Positions 34,731 through 42,652 of a stretch of 64,000 bases of DNA are shown piece after piece. The DNA is from Streptomyces sp. H27-H5 (GTDB lineage Bacteria > Actinomycetota > Actinomycetes > Streptomycetales > Streptomycetaceae). The stretch covers positions 1 to 64,000 of the forward strand of contig NZ_JAPNLK010000040.1 in NCBI RefSeq assembly GCF_026627505.1, read 5' to 3'. Made by a program: the position numbers and the translations under genes. Position 1 is the first letter of the stretch; every line of letters begins with the position of its first letter. Below the pieces are notes generated by a model, which had not been told where the DNA came from, did not search any database, and worked only from the letters and a program-made list of their open reading frames with translations.

Positions 34731-34875
34731 GCGTACCGACTCCCCCGTGCCGATGATCATCTGATCGGCGCCAGTCTATGCCGCCCCCGCCCGGTGCCCG
34801 AGGGGCCGGAACCGGCCGGTGTCCCCGGGGTCGGGCGTGGGCCTCATGGCGCTACACGCGACAGGGGGGTGGGTC

Positions 34876-35112
34876 ATGAACGTGCCCGCGGGGGGACGAC
34901 CGTACGAGATACACGAGGACGGCCCGGGGAGCATGATCTTCGCCTCGCTCCTCGCCGGGGCGTTGGGGGTGGGGACGTTCTGGGCCTGGACTCCGTGGGA
35001 GCAGGAGAGCCTGTTCGCCACCGTCGTCTTCTGGGGCTGGGCGATCCTGTGCCTGCTGTCGGTGCGGTGGGGCTGGTGTTCAGCGTGCGCGAGATCGTGG
35101 TGGGGACGGTGA
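34876..35112 (+). CDS. Small membrane protein, possibly frameshifted
   Basis: A 78-residue protein with two hydrophobic helices (SMIFASLLAGALGVGTFWAW and FATVVFWGWAILCLLS), preceded by AGGGGGG before ATG 34876. The end (SVRWGWCSACARSWWGR) is unlike a membrane tail. The adjacent frame at the same place reads GLVFSVREIVVGTVTIHVTN, a more natural hydrophobic continuation, so the gene may carry a frameshift near 35065. No family recognised. Confidence 0.5.
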   Translation: MNVPAGGRPYEIHEDGPGSMIFASLLAGALGVGTFWAWTPWEQESLFATVVFWGWAILCLLSVRWGWCSACARSWWGR

Positions 35113-35140
35113 CCATCCACGTGACGAACTGGGGGGGGAC

Positions 35141-35338
35141 ATGCGCAAGTCCGGGGACAAGCAGCGCCGGGTGGTGTGGGTGGTCCTGGACACGGACCTC
35201 CAGTACGAGTTCCAGCACCCGATGACCGACGAACAGCCCGCCTTGGAGGAGATGCGACGCGCGCTGGCCGCGCACGCCGGCGACACGCCCGTCTCCCGGT
35301 CGGACACGGTGGTGCGGCGCACGACCTGGCAGCGCTGA
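35141..35338 (+). CDS. Small hypothetical protein
   Basis: A 65-residue soluble protein starting MRKSGDKQRRVVWVVLDTDL. ATG 35141 follows a run of seven G residues. Composition and codon use look coding, with mixed charged residues (EFQHPMTDEQPALEEMRRAL). No recognised family or motif. Confidence 0.5.
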   Translation: MRKSGDKQRRVVWVVLDTDLQYEFQHPMTDEQPALEEMRRALAAHAGDTPVSRSDTVVRRTTWQR

Positions 35339-35501
35339 GGGCGCGCTCCCGCCGAGGACGCGCGTCCCGGGGCGCGGAGGGTGACCCTGACGTGCGGGTC
35401 AGGAGTCAGCGTCTGCGCACCTTCGGCGGCGGCGCCCTCCGCGCGCCGGCGTCCGCAGCCCGCAGCTCGTCGAGGAGCCCTCACATTAGGGTGGGGCGAT
35501 C

Positions 35502-36821
35502 ATGAGCGAGACGACGCCCGGGGCGACGGCCCCCGCACCGGTCCCCGAACCGTCCGGCCGCGCGGTGCCCCGCTTCGCGGTGGTGCTGCGGACGCCCGCC
35601 CGCGCGGGCGAGCCGCTGTTCGCGCGGGCCCCCAAGGCCTGGCAGCGGATAGTGCCCTTCGCCGTCGTGGCCGTCTTCGTGCTGTCGTTGATGCCGGTGA
35701 CGATCGCCGTGTTGACCAACGTCTACGGAGCCGGCGGCGGCTGGGCCGGCGCCCTCGGGGTCGCGCAGACCGCACCGCTGCTGCTCGCCGTGACCCGGCC
35801 GCTGCCCGCCTGGGGCATCGTGTTGACCGCGGACGTCGTGGGCGCGGTGGTGCTGACCCGTGCCGACGGGGTGGCCGGGCAAGCCTGGCCGTGGACGCCG
35901 ATGGTGGTCGTGGGCTACCTGGTGGCGATGGTCTGTCTGGGGTTGCGCGAGTCCGTGCGGAACCTGGTCGCGGTGTGGCTGGTGACGGGCGCGGTCGGAG
36001 GGGCGCTCGAACTCCTCCGGCCCGACGGGGTGACCACCACCACCGCGCTGTTGTTCATCCTCGCCGGCGCCCTCCTCGCGCTGACGGGTGCCCTGCGCGG
36101 TCTCGGGGACGCGCAGCAGCGCATCGTCGAACAGCAGGGCATCAGCGAGGCCGAGCGGGCGCGCCGCACCCTGTTGGAGGAACGGGCGCGGATCGCGAGG
36201 GAGTTGCACGACGTGGTGGCCCACCACATGTCGGTGATCACGGTGCAGGCCGACTCCGCCCCGTACCGGCTGCCCGGCATGGCGGATCCGGTGCGCGCGG
36301 AGTTCGAGGCGATCGCGGCGAGCGCCCGGGAGTCGCTGGGCGAGATGCGCCGGCTGCTGACGGTGCTGCGCGGGAACGGTGAGGGGCCGGGCGGGGAGCG
36401 GGCCCCGCAGCCGGGCATCGACCGGCTCCAGCAGTTGGTGGAGGCGACGGTGCGGGCCGGGCAGCCGGTGCGGTTGTCCCTGGCCGCCGGGGCCGCGGCG
36501 GCGGTGCCCGCGGCGGTGGACCTGTCGGCGTACCGGATCGTGCAGGAGGCCCTGGCGAACGTGGTGCGGCACGCTCCGGGCGCGCGGACGCACGTCTCGG
36601 TGACCCTCCACTCCGACGAATTGCTCGTGCTGGTGGTAAACGGGCCCGCCCCCGACGCCGCACCGGCCCTGGAGACCTCGGGCACGGGGCACGGCCTGGT
36701 GGGGATGCGGGAGCGCGTACGGTTGACGGGCGGCACGCTGGACACCGGTCCGCTGCCGGACGGTGGCTTTCGGGTCGCCGCCCGTCTGCCCCTGAACGAA
36801 ACAGCCGAGGAACCGAGTTGA
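35502..36821 (+). CDS. Membrane sensor histidine kinase (HisKA_3 type)
   Basis: A 439-residue kinase. A cytosolic N-terminal ~45 residues precede about five transmembrane helices (50-195), then HisKA_3 with the phosphoacceptor His in RIARELHDVVAHHMS, and HATPase_c with YRIVQEALANVVRHAPG (N box) and GTGHGLVGMRERVRL (G2). The G1 box is worn (LVVNGPAPD in place of DDGxG), as in several streptomycete kinases. It is translationally coupled to its response regulator by a 4-bp overlap (TTGA). Confidence 0.92.
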   Translation: MSETTPGATAPAPVPEPSGRAVPRFAVVLRTPARAGEPLFARAPKAWQRIVPFAVVAVFVLSLMPVTIAVLTNVYGAGGGWAGALGVAQTAPLLLAVTRPLPAWGIVLTADVVGAVVLTRADGVAGQAWPWTPMVVVGYLVAMVCLGLRESVRNLVAVWLVTGAVGGALELLRPDGVTTTTALLFILAGALLALTGALRGLGDAQQRIVEQQGISEAERARRTLLEERARIARELHDVVAHHMSVITVQADSAPYRLPGMADPVRAEFEAIAASARESLGEMRRLLTVLRGNGEGPGGERAPQPGIDRLQQLVEATVRAGQPVRLSLAAGAAAAVPAAVDLSAYRIVQEALANVVRHAPGARTHVSVTLHSDELLVLVVNGPAPDAAPALETSGTGHGLVGMRERVRLTGGTLDTGPLPDGGFRVAARLPLNETAEEPS

Positions 36822-37498
36822 CCATCCGCGTGATCATCGTCGACGACCAGGCCATGGTGCGGGCGGGGTTCGCCGCGCTGCTCTCGGCGCAGGCCGACAT
36901 CGACGTGGTGGGCGAGGCTCCCGACGGCAGGGAGGGCGTGCGCGTCTCGCGCACGGTGCACCCCGACGTGGTGCTGATGGACGTGCGGATGCCGGAGATG
37001 GACGGGCTGACGGCCGCCCGTGAGCTCCTCGATCCCCCGCGGGGCGTGGTGCACCGCCCGAAGGTGCTGATGCTGACCACCTTCGACATCGACGACTACG
37101 TGTACGAGGCGCTGCGCGCCGGCGCGTCCGGGTTCCTGTTGAAGGACGCCCCGCCGGCCGACCTGATCGCGGCGGTCCGGGTGGTCGCCTCGGGCGAGGC
37201 GCTGCTGGCCCCGTCGGTGACGCGGCGGCTGATCGCCGACTTCGTCCGGCAGCGGCCGGCGCCGCGCAAGGACCCGGCGCTGCGGTTGAAGGGGCTGACC
37301 CCGCGTGAGACCGAGGTGTTGGAGCTCATCGCGCGCGGCCTGTCGAACCAGGAGATCGCCGCGCATCTGGTGCTGGCGGAGCAGACGGTGAAGACGCACA
37401 TCGGCAAGGTGCTGGCCAAACTGGACCTGCGGGACCGGGCCCAGGCAGTGATCTTCGCCTATGAGGCGGGGCTGGTGCGCCCCGGTGACGGTGCCTGA
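36818..37498 (+). CDS. LuxR/NarL-family response regulator
   Basis: A 226-residue regulator with phosphoacceptor D55 in VVLMDVRMPEMDG, the receiver Lys in GFLLKDAPP, and the LuxR HTH LTPRETEVLELIARGLSNQE...TVKTHIGKVLAKL. The start is TTG 36818, inside the kinase stop region (TTGA overlap), with GAGGAA upstream. It probably acts on the hydrolase-acyltransferase operon immediately downstream, whose leader contains a palindrome; that link is inference. Confidence 0.92.
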   Translation: MTIRVIIVDDQAMVRAGFAALLSAQADIDVVGEAPDGREGVRVSRTVHPDVVLMDVRMPEMDGLTAARELLDPPRGVVHRPKVLMLTTFDIDDYVYEALRAGASGFLLKDAPPADLIAAVRVVASGEALLAPSVTRRLIADFVRQRPAPRKDPALRLKGLTPRETEVLELIARGLSNQEIAAHLVLAEQTVKTHIGKVLAKLDLRDRAQAVIFAYEAGLVRPGDGA

Positions 37499-37593
37499 TC
37501 GCGGGGAGGGCTCTCCTCCACCCCCTACCGGGGTATGACATCGGGGTTGGCTCCCCGGTCGGACGTGCCGGCCGGTACCTCCTTCCTACCTTC

Positions 37594-37610
37594 CTCCTCG
37601 TCACGAGGAG
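37594..37610. promoter_or_regulatory. 17-bp palindrome next to a ribosome site
   Basis: CTCCTCGT-C-ACGAGGAG is a perfect palindrome at 37594-37610, directly followed by the AGGAGAAGGGG ribosome site of the hydrolase gene. It may be an operator for the adjacent response regulator. In RNA, the CTCCTC arm could also pair with the ribosome site itself. Confidence 0.5.
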
Positions 37611-37622
37611 AGGAGAAGGGGC

Positions 37623-38666
37623 ATGCGCCGCTTCGGAAGGACACTGGTCACCGCCGCCGTCGCGGTTGCCGTGGTCGCGGGGACCGCGGGATGGGCTTCG
37701 GCCGACAGCCAGCGGGCGGTCACCGGCCCGCCGCCGGGCGCCGACGCCTGGCGGGCCGACAGCGTGTCCGGCCGGAGGCTGCCGGATCCGGCGAGCGCCC
37801 CGCCCCGGGAGGTCGCGGCGTTCTTCGCCGGGCTGGACGAGTCCGGGCGGCGCCGGCTGCTGCTCCGTCATCCCCTCGTGGTGGGCAATCTGGACGGGGC
37901 TCCGCTCCCTCTGAGGTACGAGGCCAACCGGCTGGCGGTCCTCGCGACGGGCGAGGCCCGGTTCGAGTCCCTCGCGGGGCCCGGCCGCCGGATCCTGGCC
38001 TTCGACCCGCGCGACCGGGGTCAGGTCGCGGAGGTGTTCGGAGATCCGGAGCGCGCGGCGCACGTATCGGTGATCGTGCCCGGTTCCGACAACGACGCGA
38101 CCACGTACGACGCGCGGCGCACGCCGCACACCGGTCCCGCCGGGATGGCGCGGGCGCTGCGGTCGGCGACGGCCGGGGACACGGCCGTCGTGGCGTGGAC
38201 CGGGTACACCACCCCGGTGGGGGTGGGGCTGGACGCGGCCGACGGGCGGCTGGCGGAGGTCGGGGCGGTCCGGCTGGCCCGGTTCACCGCGGGGTTGGAC
38301 GCGGTGGGGGCGCCGGACCCGGTGTTGTTCTGCCACAGCTACGGCTCGGTGGTGTGCGGACTCGCGGCCCGGCACACGGACGCGAGCGACGTCGTCGTGT
38401 TCGGTTCCCCGGGGATGCGGGCGGGCACCGCCGCCGGGCTGGGCACGGCGGCGCGGGTCTGGGCGGCGCGCGGTCCCTCCGACTGGATCGCGGACGTACC
38501 GAACGTCGAGGTCGCCGGCATCGGGCACGGCGCCGATCCCACGTCCCCGGCGTTCGGTGCCCGCCGGATCCCCGCCGGCGACGTTCGGGGTCACACCGGC
38601 TACTTCGCCACGGGTACCCGTTCGTTGGCGGCCTTCGCGTCGATCGCGGATGGGGTGGCCCGATGA
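37623..38666 (+). CDS. Secreted alpha/beta hydrolase (DUF1023 type)
   Basis: A 347-residue exported protein. Its signal peptide (1-27) has an Ala/Val core ending WASA. It carries a DUF1023-type alpha/beta hydrolase domain (about 120-310) with nucleophile elbow FCHSYGSVVCG (GxSxG-like, H-S-Y-G-S), and a candidate catalytic His in the terminal GHTGYFATGTR. Family members are lipase/esterase-like proteins of actinobacterial envelopes. Strong ribosome site AGGAGAAGGGG. Its stop overlaps the next start (ATGA), so the two form a coupled operon. Confidence 0.88.
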   Translation: MRRFGRTLVTAAVAVAVVAGTAGWASADSQRAVTGPPPGADAWRADSVSGRRLPDPASAPPREVAAFFAGLDESGRRRLLLRHPLVVGNLDGAPLPLRYEANRLAVLATGEARFESLAGPGRRILAFDPRDRGQVAEVFGDPERAAHVSVIVPGSDNDATTYDARRTPHTGPAGMARALRSATAGDTAVVAWTGYTTPVGVGLDAADGRLAEVGAVRLARFTAGLDAVGAPDPVLFCHSYGSVVCGLAARHTDASDVVVFGSPGMRAGTAAGLGTAARVWAARGPSDWIADVPNVEVAGIGHGADPTSPAFGARRIPAGDVRGHTGYFATGTRSLAAFASIADGVAR

Positions 38667-39874
38667 GCGTGACGATCTCGCTGCGGGAAACGGCCCACCG
38701 GATCGAGGCGCGGACCCCCGTCCACCGCGATCGGGCGATCGACGGGCTGCGCGCCCTGGCGTTGCTGGCCGTGCCGATCGGGCACTGGATGTTGGGCGGT
38801 CTCACCCTCGACGACGAGGGGGCGCTGCACAACGCGAGCCCGCTGGCGTCGTTCGGCGGCCTGGCCCCGGCCAGTTGGGTGCTGCAGATGCTCGGCGTCT
38901 TCTTCCTTGTGGGCGGGTACGCGTCGGTGCTCTCCTTCCGGCGTCGCGGCGGTTCGACGGGGGCGTGGCTGAAGGGTCGGATCGTCAGGCTGGGGCGGCC
39001 GGTGCTCGGCGTCACCGCGGTGTGGGCCCTGGTCGCGCCGGTGGCGTACGCGGCCGGGGTGCCGGAGACGACCCTGCGGACCGGGGCGACGCTGGTGGTC
39101 CAGCCGCTGTGGTTCGTGGGGGTGTACGTGGTGGTCACGGCGCTGACCCCGTACTGCGTGCGGGCGGCGCGCCGGCTCGGAGGCTGGGCGGCGGCCCCGT
39201 TGTTCGGGTCGGTGGCGGTGGTGGACTTCCTGCGGTACGGGCCGTTCGCGGACTCGGTGCCGTCCTGGGCGGCCCTGTTGAACATTCTGCCGGGCTGGCT
39301 GTTCGCGTACCAGCTGGGTGTGTCCTGGGGCGAGCGGCGCATCGACCGGCGCGGGGCGTGGCTGCTGCTCGTCGGCGGGTCCGTGTTGTTCGCGGCGCTG
39401 CTGACCGTGTTCCACTACCCGGCGTCGATGGTGGGCGTACCGGGCGAGGCGCGGACCAACTCGCACCCGCCGTCGCTGCTCGTGCTCGCCCTGGCGTCCG
39501 CCCAGTGTGGGGCGGCGATCCTGCTGCGGGACCGGCTGGCGCGGCTCCTCGCCCGGCCGGCGCTGTGGGCCCCGGTGGTCGTGGTCAACCTGTGCGCGAT
39601 GACGGTCCTGTGCTGGCACCAGACGGCGATGCTGGCGGCGGTCGTGCCCGGATCCCTCCTCGGCGGGGCCGCCGGTCTGACGACCGCTCCGGACAGTGTG
39701 GGGTGGCTCCTGGCCCGGGCGGCGTGGCTGCCGGTCTTCGGCGCGCTGTTGGTGGGGATCGCCCGGTACGCCCGGCGGTTCGAGGAGCCCTGGACCGGGG
39801 CGACGGCGGTGCGGCGGACCGCGGCGGGGCTGCTGGCGGCGGGCTTCGCGGTGTTCGCGGCGGGCCTGGCCTGA
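38663..39874 (+). CDS. Acyltransferase-3 family membrane protein
   Basis: A 403-residue protein with about ten transmembrane helices. It has the Acyl_transf_3 hallmarks: RDRAIDGLRALALLAVPIGHW at the start, with the catalytic His of TM1, and the conserved R-x-x-R in RIVRLGRPVLG. These enzymes O-acylate extracytoplasmic glycans, lipids or natural products. It is coupled by an ATGA overlap to the secreted hydrolase upstream, suggesting they act on the same envelope substrate, one adding and one removing acyl groups. That pairing is inference. Confidence 0.88.
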   Translation: MSVTISLRETAHRIEARTPVHRDRAIDGLRALALLAVPIGHWMLGGLTLDDEGALHNASPLASFGGLAPASWVLQMLGVFFLVGGYASVLSFRRRGGSTGAWLKGRIVRLGRPVLGVTAVWALVAPVAYAAGVPETTLRTGATLVVQPLWFVGVYVVVTALTPYCVRAARRLGGWAAAPLFGSVAVVDFLRYGPFADSVPSWAALLNILPGWLFAYQLGVSWGERRIDRRGAWLLLVGGSVLFAALLTVFHYPASMVGVPGEARTNSHPPSLLVLALASAQCGAAILLRDRLARLLARPALWAPVVVVNLCAMTVLCWHQTAMLAAVVPGSLLGGAAGLTTAPDSVGWLLARAAWLPVFGALLVGIARYARRFEEPWTGATAVRRTAAGLLAAGFAVFAAGLA

Positions 39875-40002
39875 GGGCCCGCCGGGACCGGGAGGACCGG
39901 GTCGGTCCGCCGACCGGGAGGGAGGGAACCGGCGCCGTTCCCGGCACGTCCCTGGCGTGCCCGTCGTGGCGACCGGCACCGTGACGCGAGAGGGACCCTG
40001 TG

Positions 40003-40190
40003 ATGCGCCGACGAGACACCGCCCGGTTCGTGCGCGTCGGCGTGGTGGCGGTGGGCGTCGCCGCGCGGCGGGTGCCGCCTCCGTCGCGTTCGAGGCGCGG
40101 CTGTCGAAGGCGGCGGACGGCATCCCCGTGACGGTCCGGGAGGGCCGGCAGGTGCTGCCCGTCGTCGGATGGCGGGGCGCCCGGCCGGGC
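40003..40190 (+). pseudogene. Frameshifted small secreted-protein gene (candidate)
   Basis: ATG 40003 follows GAGAGGGACCC and opens MRRRDTARFVRVGVVAVGVAA, a typical signal-peptide start. The frame then turns into Arg/Pro-rich sequence and stops at 40129-40131. The neighbouring frame continues sensibly as AGAASVAFEARLSKAADGIP and onward, so a frameshift near 40066-40075 probably broke a short secreted-protein gene. It is the only gene-like signal in 39875-40232. Confidence 0.35.
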
Positions 40191-40232
40191 GCCCCGCGGG
40201 GACGGGGGCCGGGCCGGGCGCGCGCTCGTGCG

Positions 40233-40655
40233 TCAGGCGATCGAGGCGGCCACGATCGCGGCCACGGCGAGGTTGCAGGAGGCCGTGACCCAGACGGCCG
40301 GGTGCGGCTCCGGGTCGACGACGATGGCGCCGAGCTTGCCCGGGGTCACCAGGTCCAGCACCAGGAAGGCCACGGCCATCAGGATCAGCCCGAGGAGGCC
40401 GAACGCGGCGGTGGACAGCAGGCCCTTGCCGAAGTCGTCGTACGTCGTCCAGATCGAGGTGAAGACGATCCCGCCGATGCCGAGGAGCGCGGAGCTGAGC
40501 AGGAGCGCGGCGTTGCGGTTGCGCTCCTCCCAGATCTGCTTGGGGAGCTTCCCGGGCGTCAGCACGTCCACCAGGACGATGCCGAGGATCAGCAGGACCA
40601 GGCCGAGGGCGCCGAACGCACTGGTGCGACCAAGTCCATTGATGATGTCGCTCAT
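40233..40655 (-). CDS. DUF350 membrane protein
   Basis: A 140-residue protein with four transmembrane helices in two repeated halves. Each half has the family's hydrophobic helix followed by the VDVLTPGKL / LDLVTPGKLG motif. DUF350 proteins are small paralogous inner-membrane proteins of unknown activity, often found near amidase, glutathionylspermidine synthase-like or ATP-grasp genes. An ATP-grasp gene starts 104 bp away in the divergent direction, in line with that association. Confidence 0.88.
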   Translation of the reverse strand: MSDIINGLGRTSAFGALGLVLLILGIVLVDVLTPGKLPKQIWEERNRNAALLLSSALLGIGGIVFTSIWTTYDDFGKGLLSTAAFGLLGLILMAVAFLVLDLVTPGKLGAIVVDPEPHPAVWVTASCNLAVAAIVAASIA

Positions 40656-40759
40656 TGAGAAGCCTGTCTCCGGGTGGGTAGGAAGGGGAGGGCGTGTCCG
40701 CCGTATGGGTGGCCGAATCTATCGCACGGTGTCGCGGCGGACCATGGGGAGGTCAGGGA

Positions 40760-42652
40760 ATGGCAAAGCTCAGGGCCGCGCGGGCCGACGAGGCCGGGGA
40801 GCTGTCCGCGCTGGTGCTGCGGTCCAAGGCGTACTGGGGGTACGACGAGCGGTTCCTGGCCGGCTGCGCCGAGGAACTGCGGGTGCGGGCGGAGGAGGTC
40901 GCGGCCCGGCGGATCGTCGTCGCCGAGGACACGGACGGGACGGTGCGGGGGCTCGCCTCGCTGGAGGGGGATCCCGCCGGCCACGTGTCGAGGCTCGGCC
41001 TGCTGTTCGTGGATCCGGCGGCCATCGGCCGGGGAATCGGTCGACTGTTGTACCGGGACGTGGTGCGCCGGGCCGTCGCGCTGGGGACGCGTCGGCTGTT
41101 GATCGACGCCGATCCGCACGCGGCGGGGTTCTACCGGGCGATGGGCGCGGTGGCCGGGACGGGGGCCCCGCAGGGGCTGGTCCGCTTCGAGGTGGCGCCC
41201 GTCCCGCTCGCGGACTGGGCGCGGGAGTGGACCGGTGGACGGCCGTCGGTGCACGTGGGCAATGTCGCCGAGTTCAACGCGCAGTTCGGCGACCCGTCGC
41301 TGGACCGGGAGCAGCGGGCCGCGCACCACTACGCCTGCCTGGCCGCCTTCTACGGTCCGGAACCGGCCGCGCTGGTGCTGCCGCTCGCGGTGTCGCCGGG
41401 CTGGACGCGCCTGGTCGCACGGCAGCTGGAATGGGGGGAGGTGGAGGTGTACGACGGGCTCGCGGCGGGGCGGCCCGGCCTGTCGGACGCCGTACGGTCC
41501 CGGCCGGCGCTGGCCGCGCGGCTGGCGGAGGGCGCGCCGGCCCTCGTGCCGTGGGGGCTGACGGAGCCCTTCGGGCGGCTGTCGGGGCGGCCGTGGCGCG
41601 CACGCGACCTGCGTTACGAGTCCAAGTCCGCGGCGCACACCCTGTTCGGCCGGATCCTCGCGGCCGGGGGCCATCCGGGGATCAGGTTGCCGGGGCAGTG
41701 GCGGGCGGCGGGCCGCCGGCAGGCGGTGCGGCTGCTGTCGGCCCGGGTGGCGCGCGGCGAGAGCAGCGTGCTCAAGTCGGAGCACGGGGTCGGGGGTTCG
41801 GGCACCACGCACGCGTCTCCCGAGCGGGTCCGGGCCGCCGGCGGGGCCCGCGCGCTGGTCCGGGGGCTGCCCCGCGGCCCGCTGCTGGTGGAGGAGTACG
41901 TGTCCGGCCCGGCGGGGGCGGACGGTGCGGGTGATCTGACGTACGACGGGTTCGTGGACGGCTCGGGGCGGGTCCACACGGTCGGCGGGGCGGTGATGGA
42001 CGTCGTCGACGGGGGATACCAGGGCGCGACGGTCGGTCCCGGCGTGGTGCCCGCGGCGGCGGAGGGGCCCCTGTCGCGCTTCGGGGAGGCGGTGGGCCGG
42101 GAGTTGGCCGCGGCCGGCTACCAGGGCTGGTTCGACGTGGACTTCGTCGTCGACGGGGCGGGACTCCTCGCGCCGACCGAGACGAACCTGCGGCTGACCG
42201 GGCCGTCGATCGCCTTCATGGTGGCGGCCCGGCTCGACGCGCTGCGCGGCGCGGGGCACCTGGTACGGATCGTGGACCGGGTGGAGTTGGGAGCGAGGCT
42301 GCCGCCGGCCCGGGCGGACGAGTGGTGCACCGACCTGGCGCGGGGCTGCGCGGGCCTCGGGGCGGTGTTCGTTCCGGCGATCCCGACCGGGGCCGGCGAT
42401 CCGGCGCCGTGGCTGGGCGTGTTGGTGGCGGCGCGCGACCGGGCGGTGCTGGACGCGGCGGAGGCCCTGGTGCGGGCCGAGGCCCTGGGGGTCGGGAAGG
42501 CGATGGGGTTCGACGACCCGGACGGGCCCCCGCCCGGGCCCGGACGGGCCGCCGGCGCGGACGCGAATCCGTCCGGGCCGGCCGTGCGGGCCGTGTCGGC
42601 GGGCCGTTGGATCAGTCGTCGAAGTCGAAGGCCGAGGCCGGTTTCCGGATGA
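40760..42652 (+). CDS. GNAT acetyltransferase fused to an ATP-grasp ligase
   Basis: A 630-residue two-enzyme fusion. Residues 1-150 form a GNAT N-acyltransferase (acetyl-CoA loop IGRGIGRLLYRDVV; closing ADPHAAGFYRAMGAV). Residues about 185-300 resemble a pre-ATP-grasp domain (VLPLAVSPGWTRLVARQLEW). Residues about 320-560 are an ATP-grasp core: SSVLKSEHGVGGSGTTH is the Lys/Gly-rich loop, LLVEEYV follows, and the metal-binding end FDVDFVVDG...LAPTETNLRLTG. This resembles PGM1-type peptide ligases, joining a carboxylate to an amine. The N-acyltransferase may modify the same small molecule. Convergent with the adenylation-domain gene (41-bp overlap). Confidence 0.85.
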   Translation: MAKLRAARADEAGELSALVLRSKAYWGYDERFLAGCAEELRVRAEEVAARRIVVAEDTDGTVRGLASLEGDPAGHVSRLGLLFVDPAAIGRGIGRLLYRDVVRRAVALGTRRLLIDADPHAAGFYRAMGAVAGTGAPQGLVRFEVAPVPLADWAREWTGGRPSVHVGNVAEFNAQFGDPSLDREQRAAHHYACLAAFYGPEPAALVLPLAVSPGWTRLVARQLEWGEVEVYDGLAAGRPGLSDAVRSRPALAARLAEGAPALVPWGLTEPFGRLSGRPWRARDLRYESKSAAHTLFGRILAAGGHPGIRLPGQWRAAGRRQAVRLLSARVARGESSVLKSEHGVGGSGTTHASPERVRAAGGARALVRGLPRGPLLVEEYVSGPAGADGAGDLTYDGFVDGSGRVHTVGGAVMDVVDGGYQGATVGPGVVPAAAEGPLSRFGEAVGRELAAAGYQGWFDVDFVVDGAGLLAPTETNLRLTGPSIAFMVAARLDALRGAGHLVRIVDRVELGARLPPARADEWCTDLARGCAGLGAVFVPAIPTGAGDPAPWLGVLVAARDRAVLDAAEALVRAEALGVGKAMGFDDPDGPPPGPGRAAGADANPSGPAVRAVSAGRWISRRSRRPRPVSG

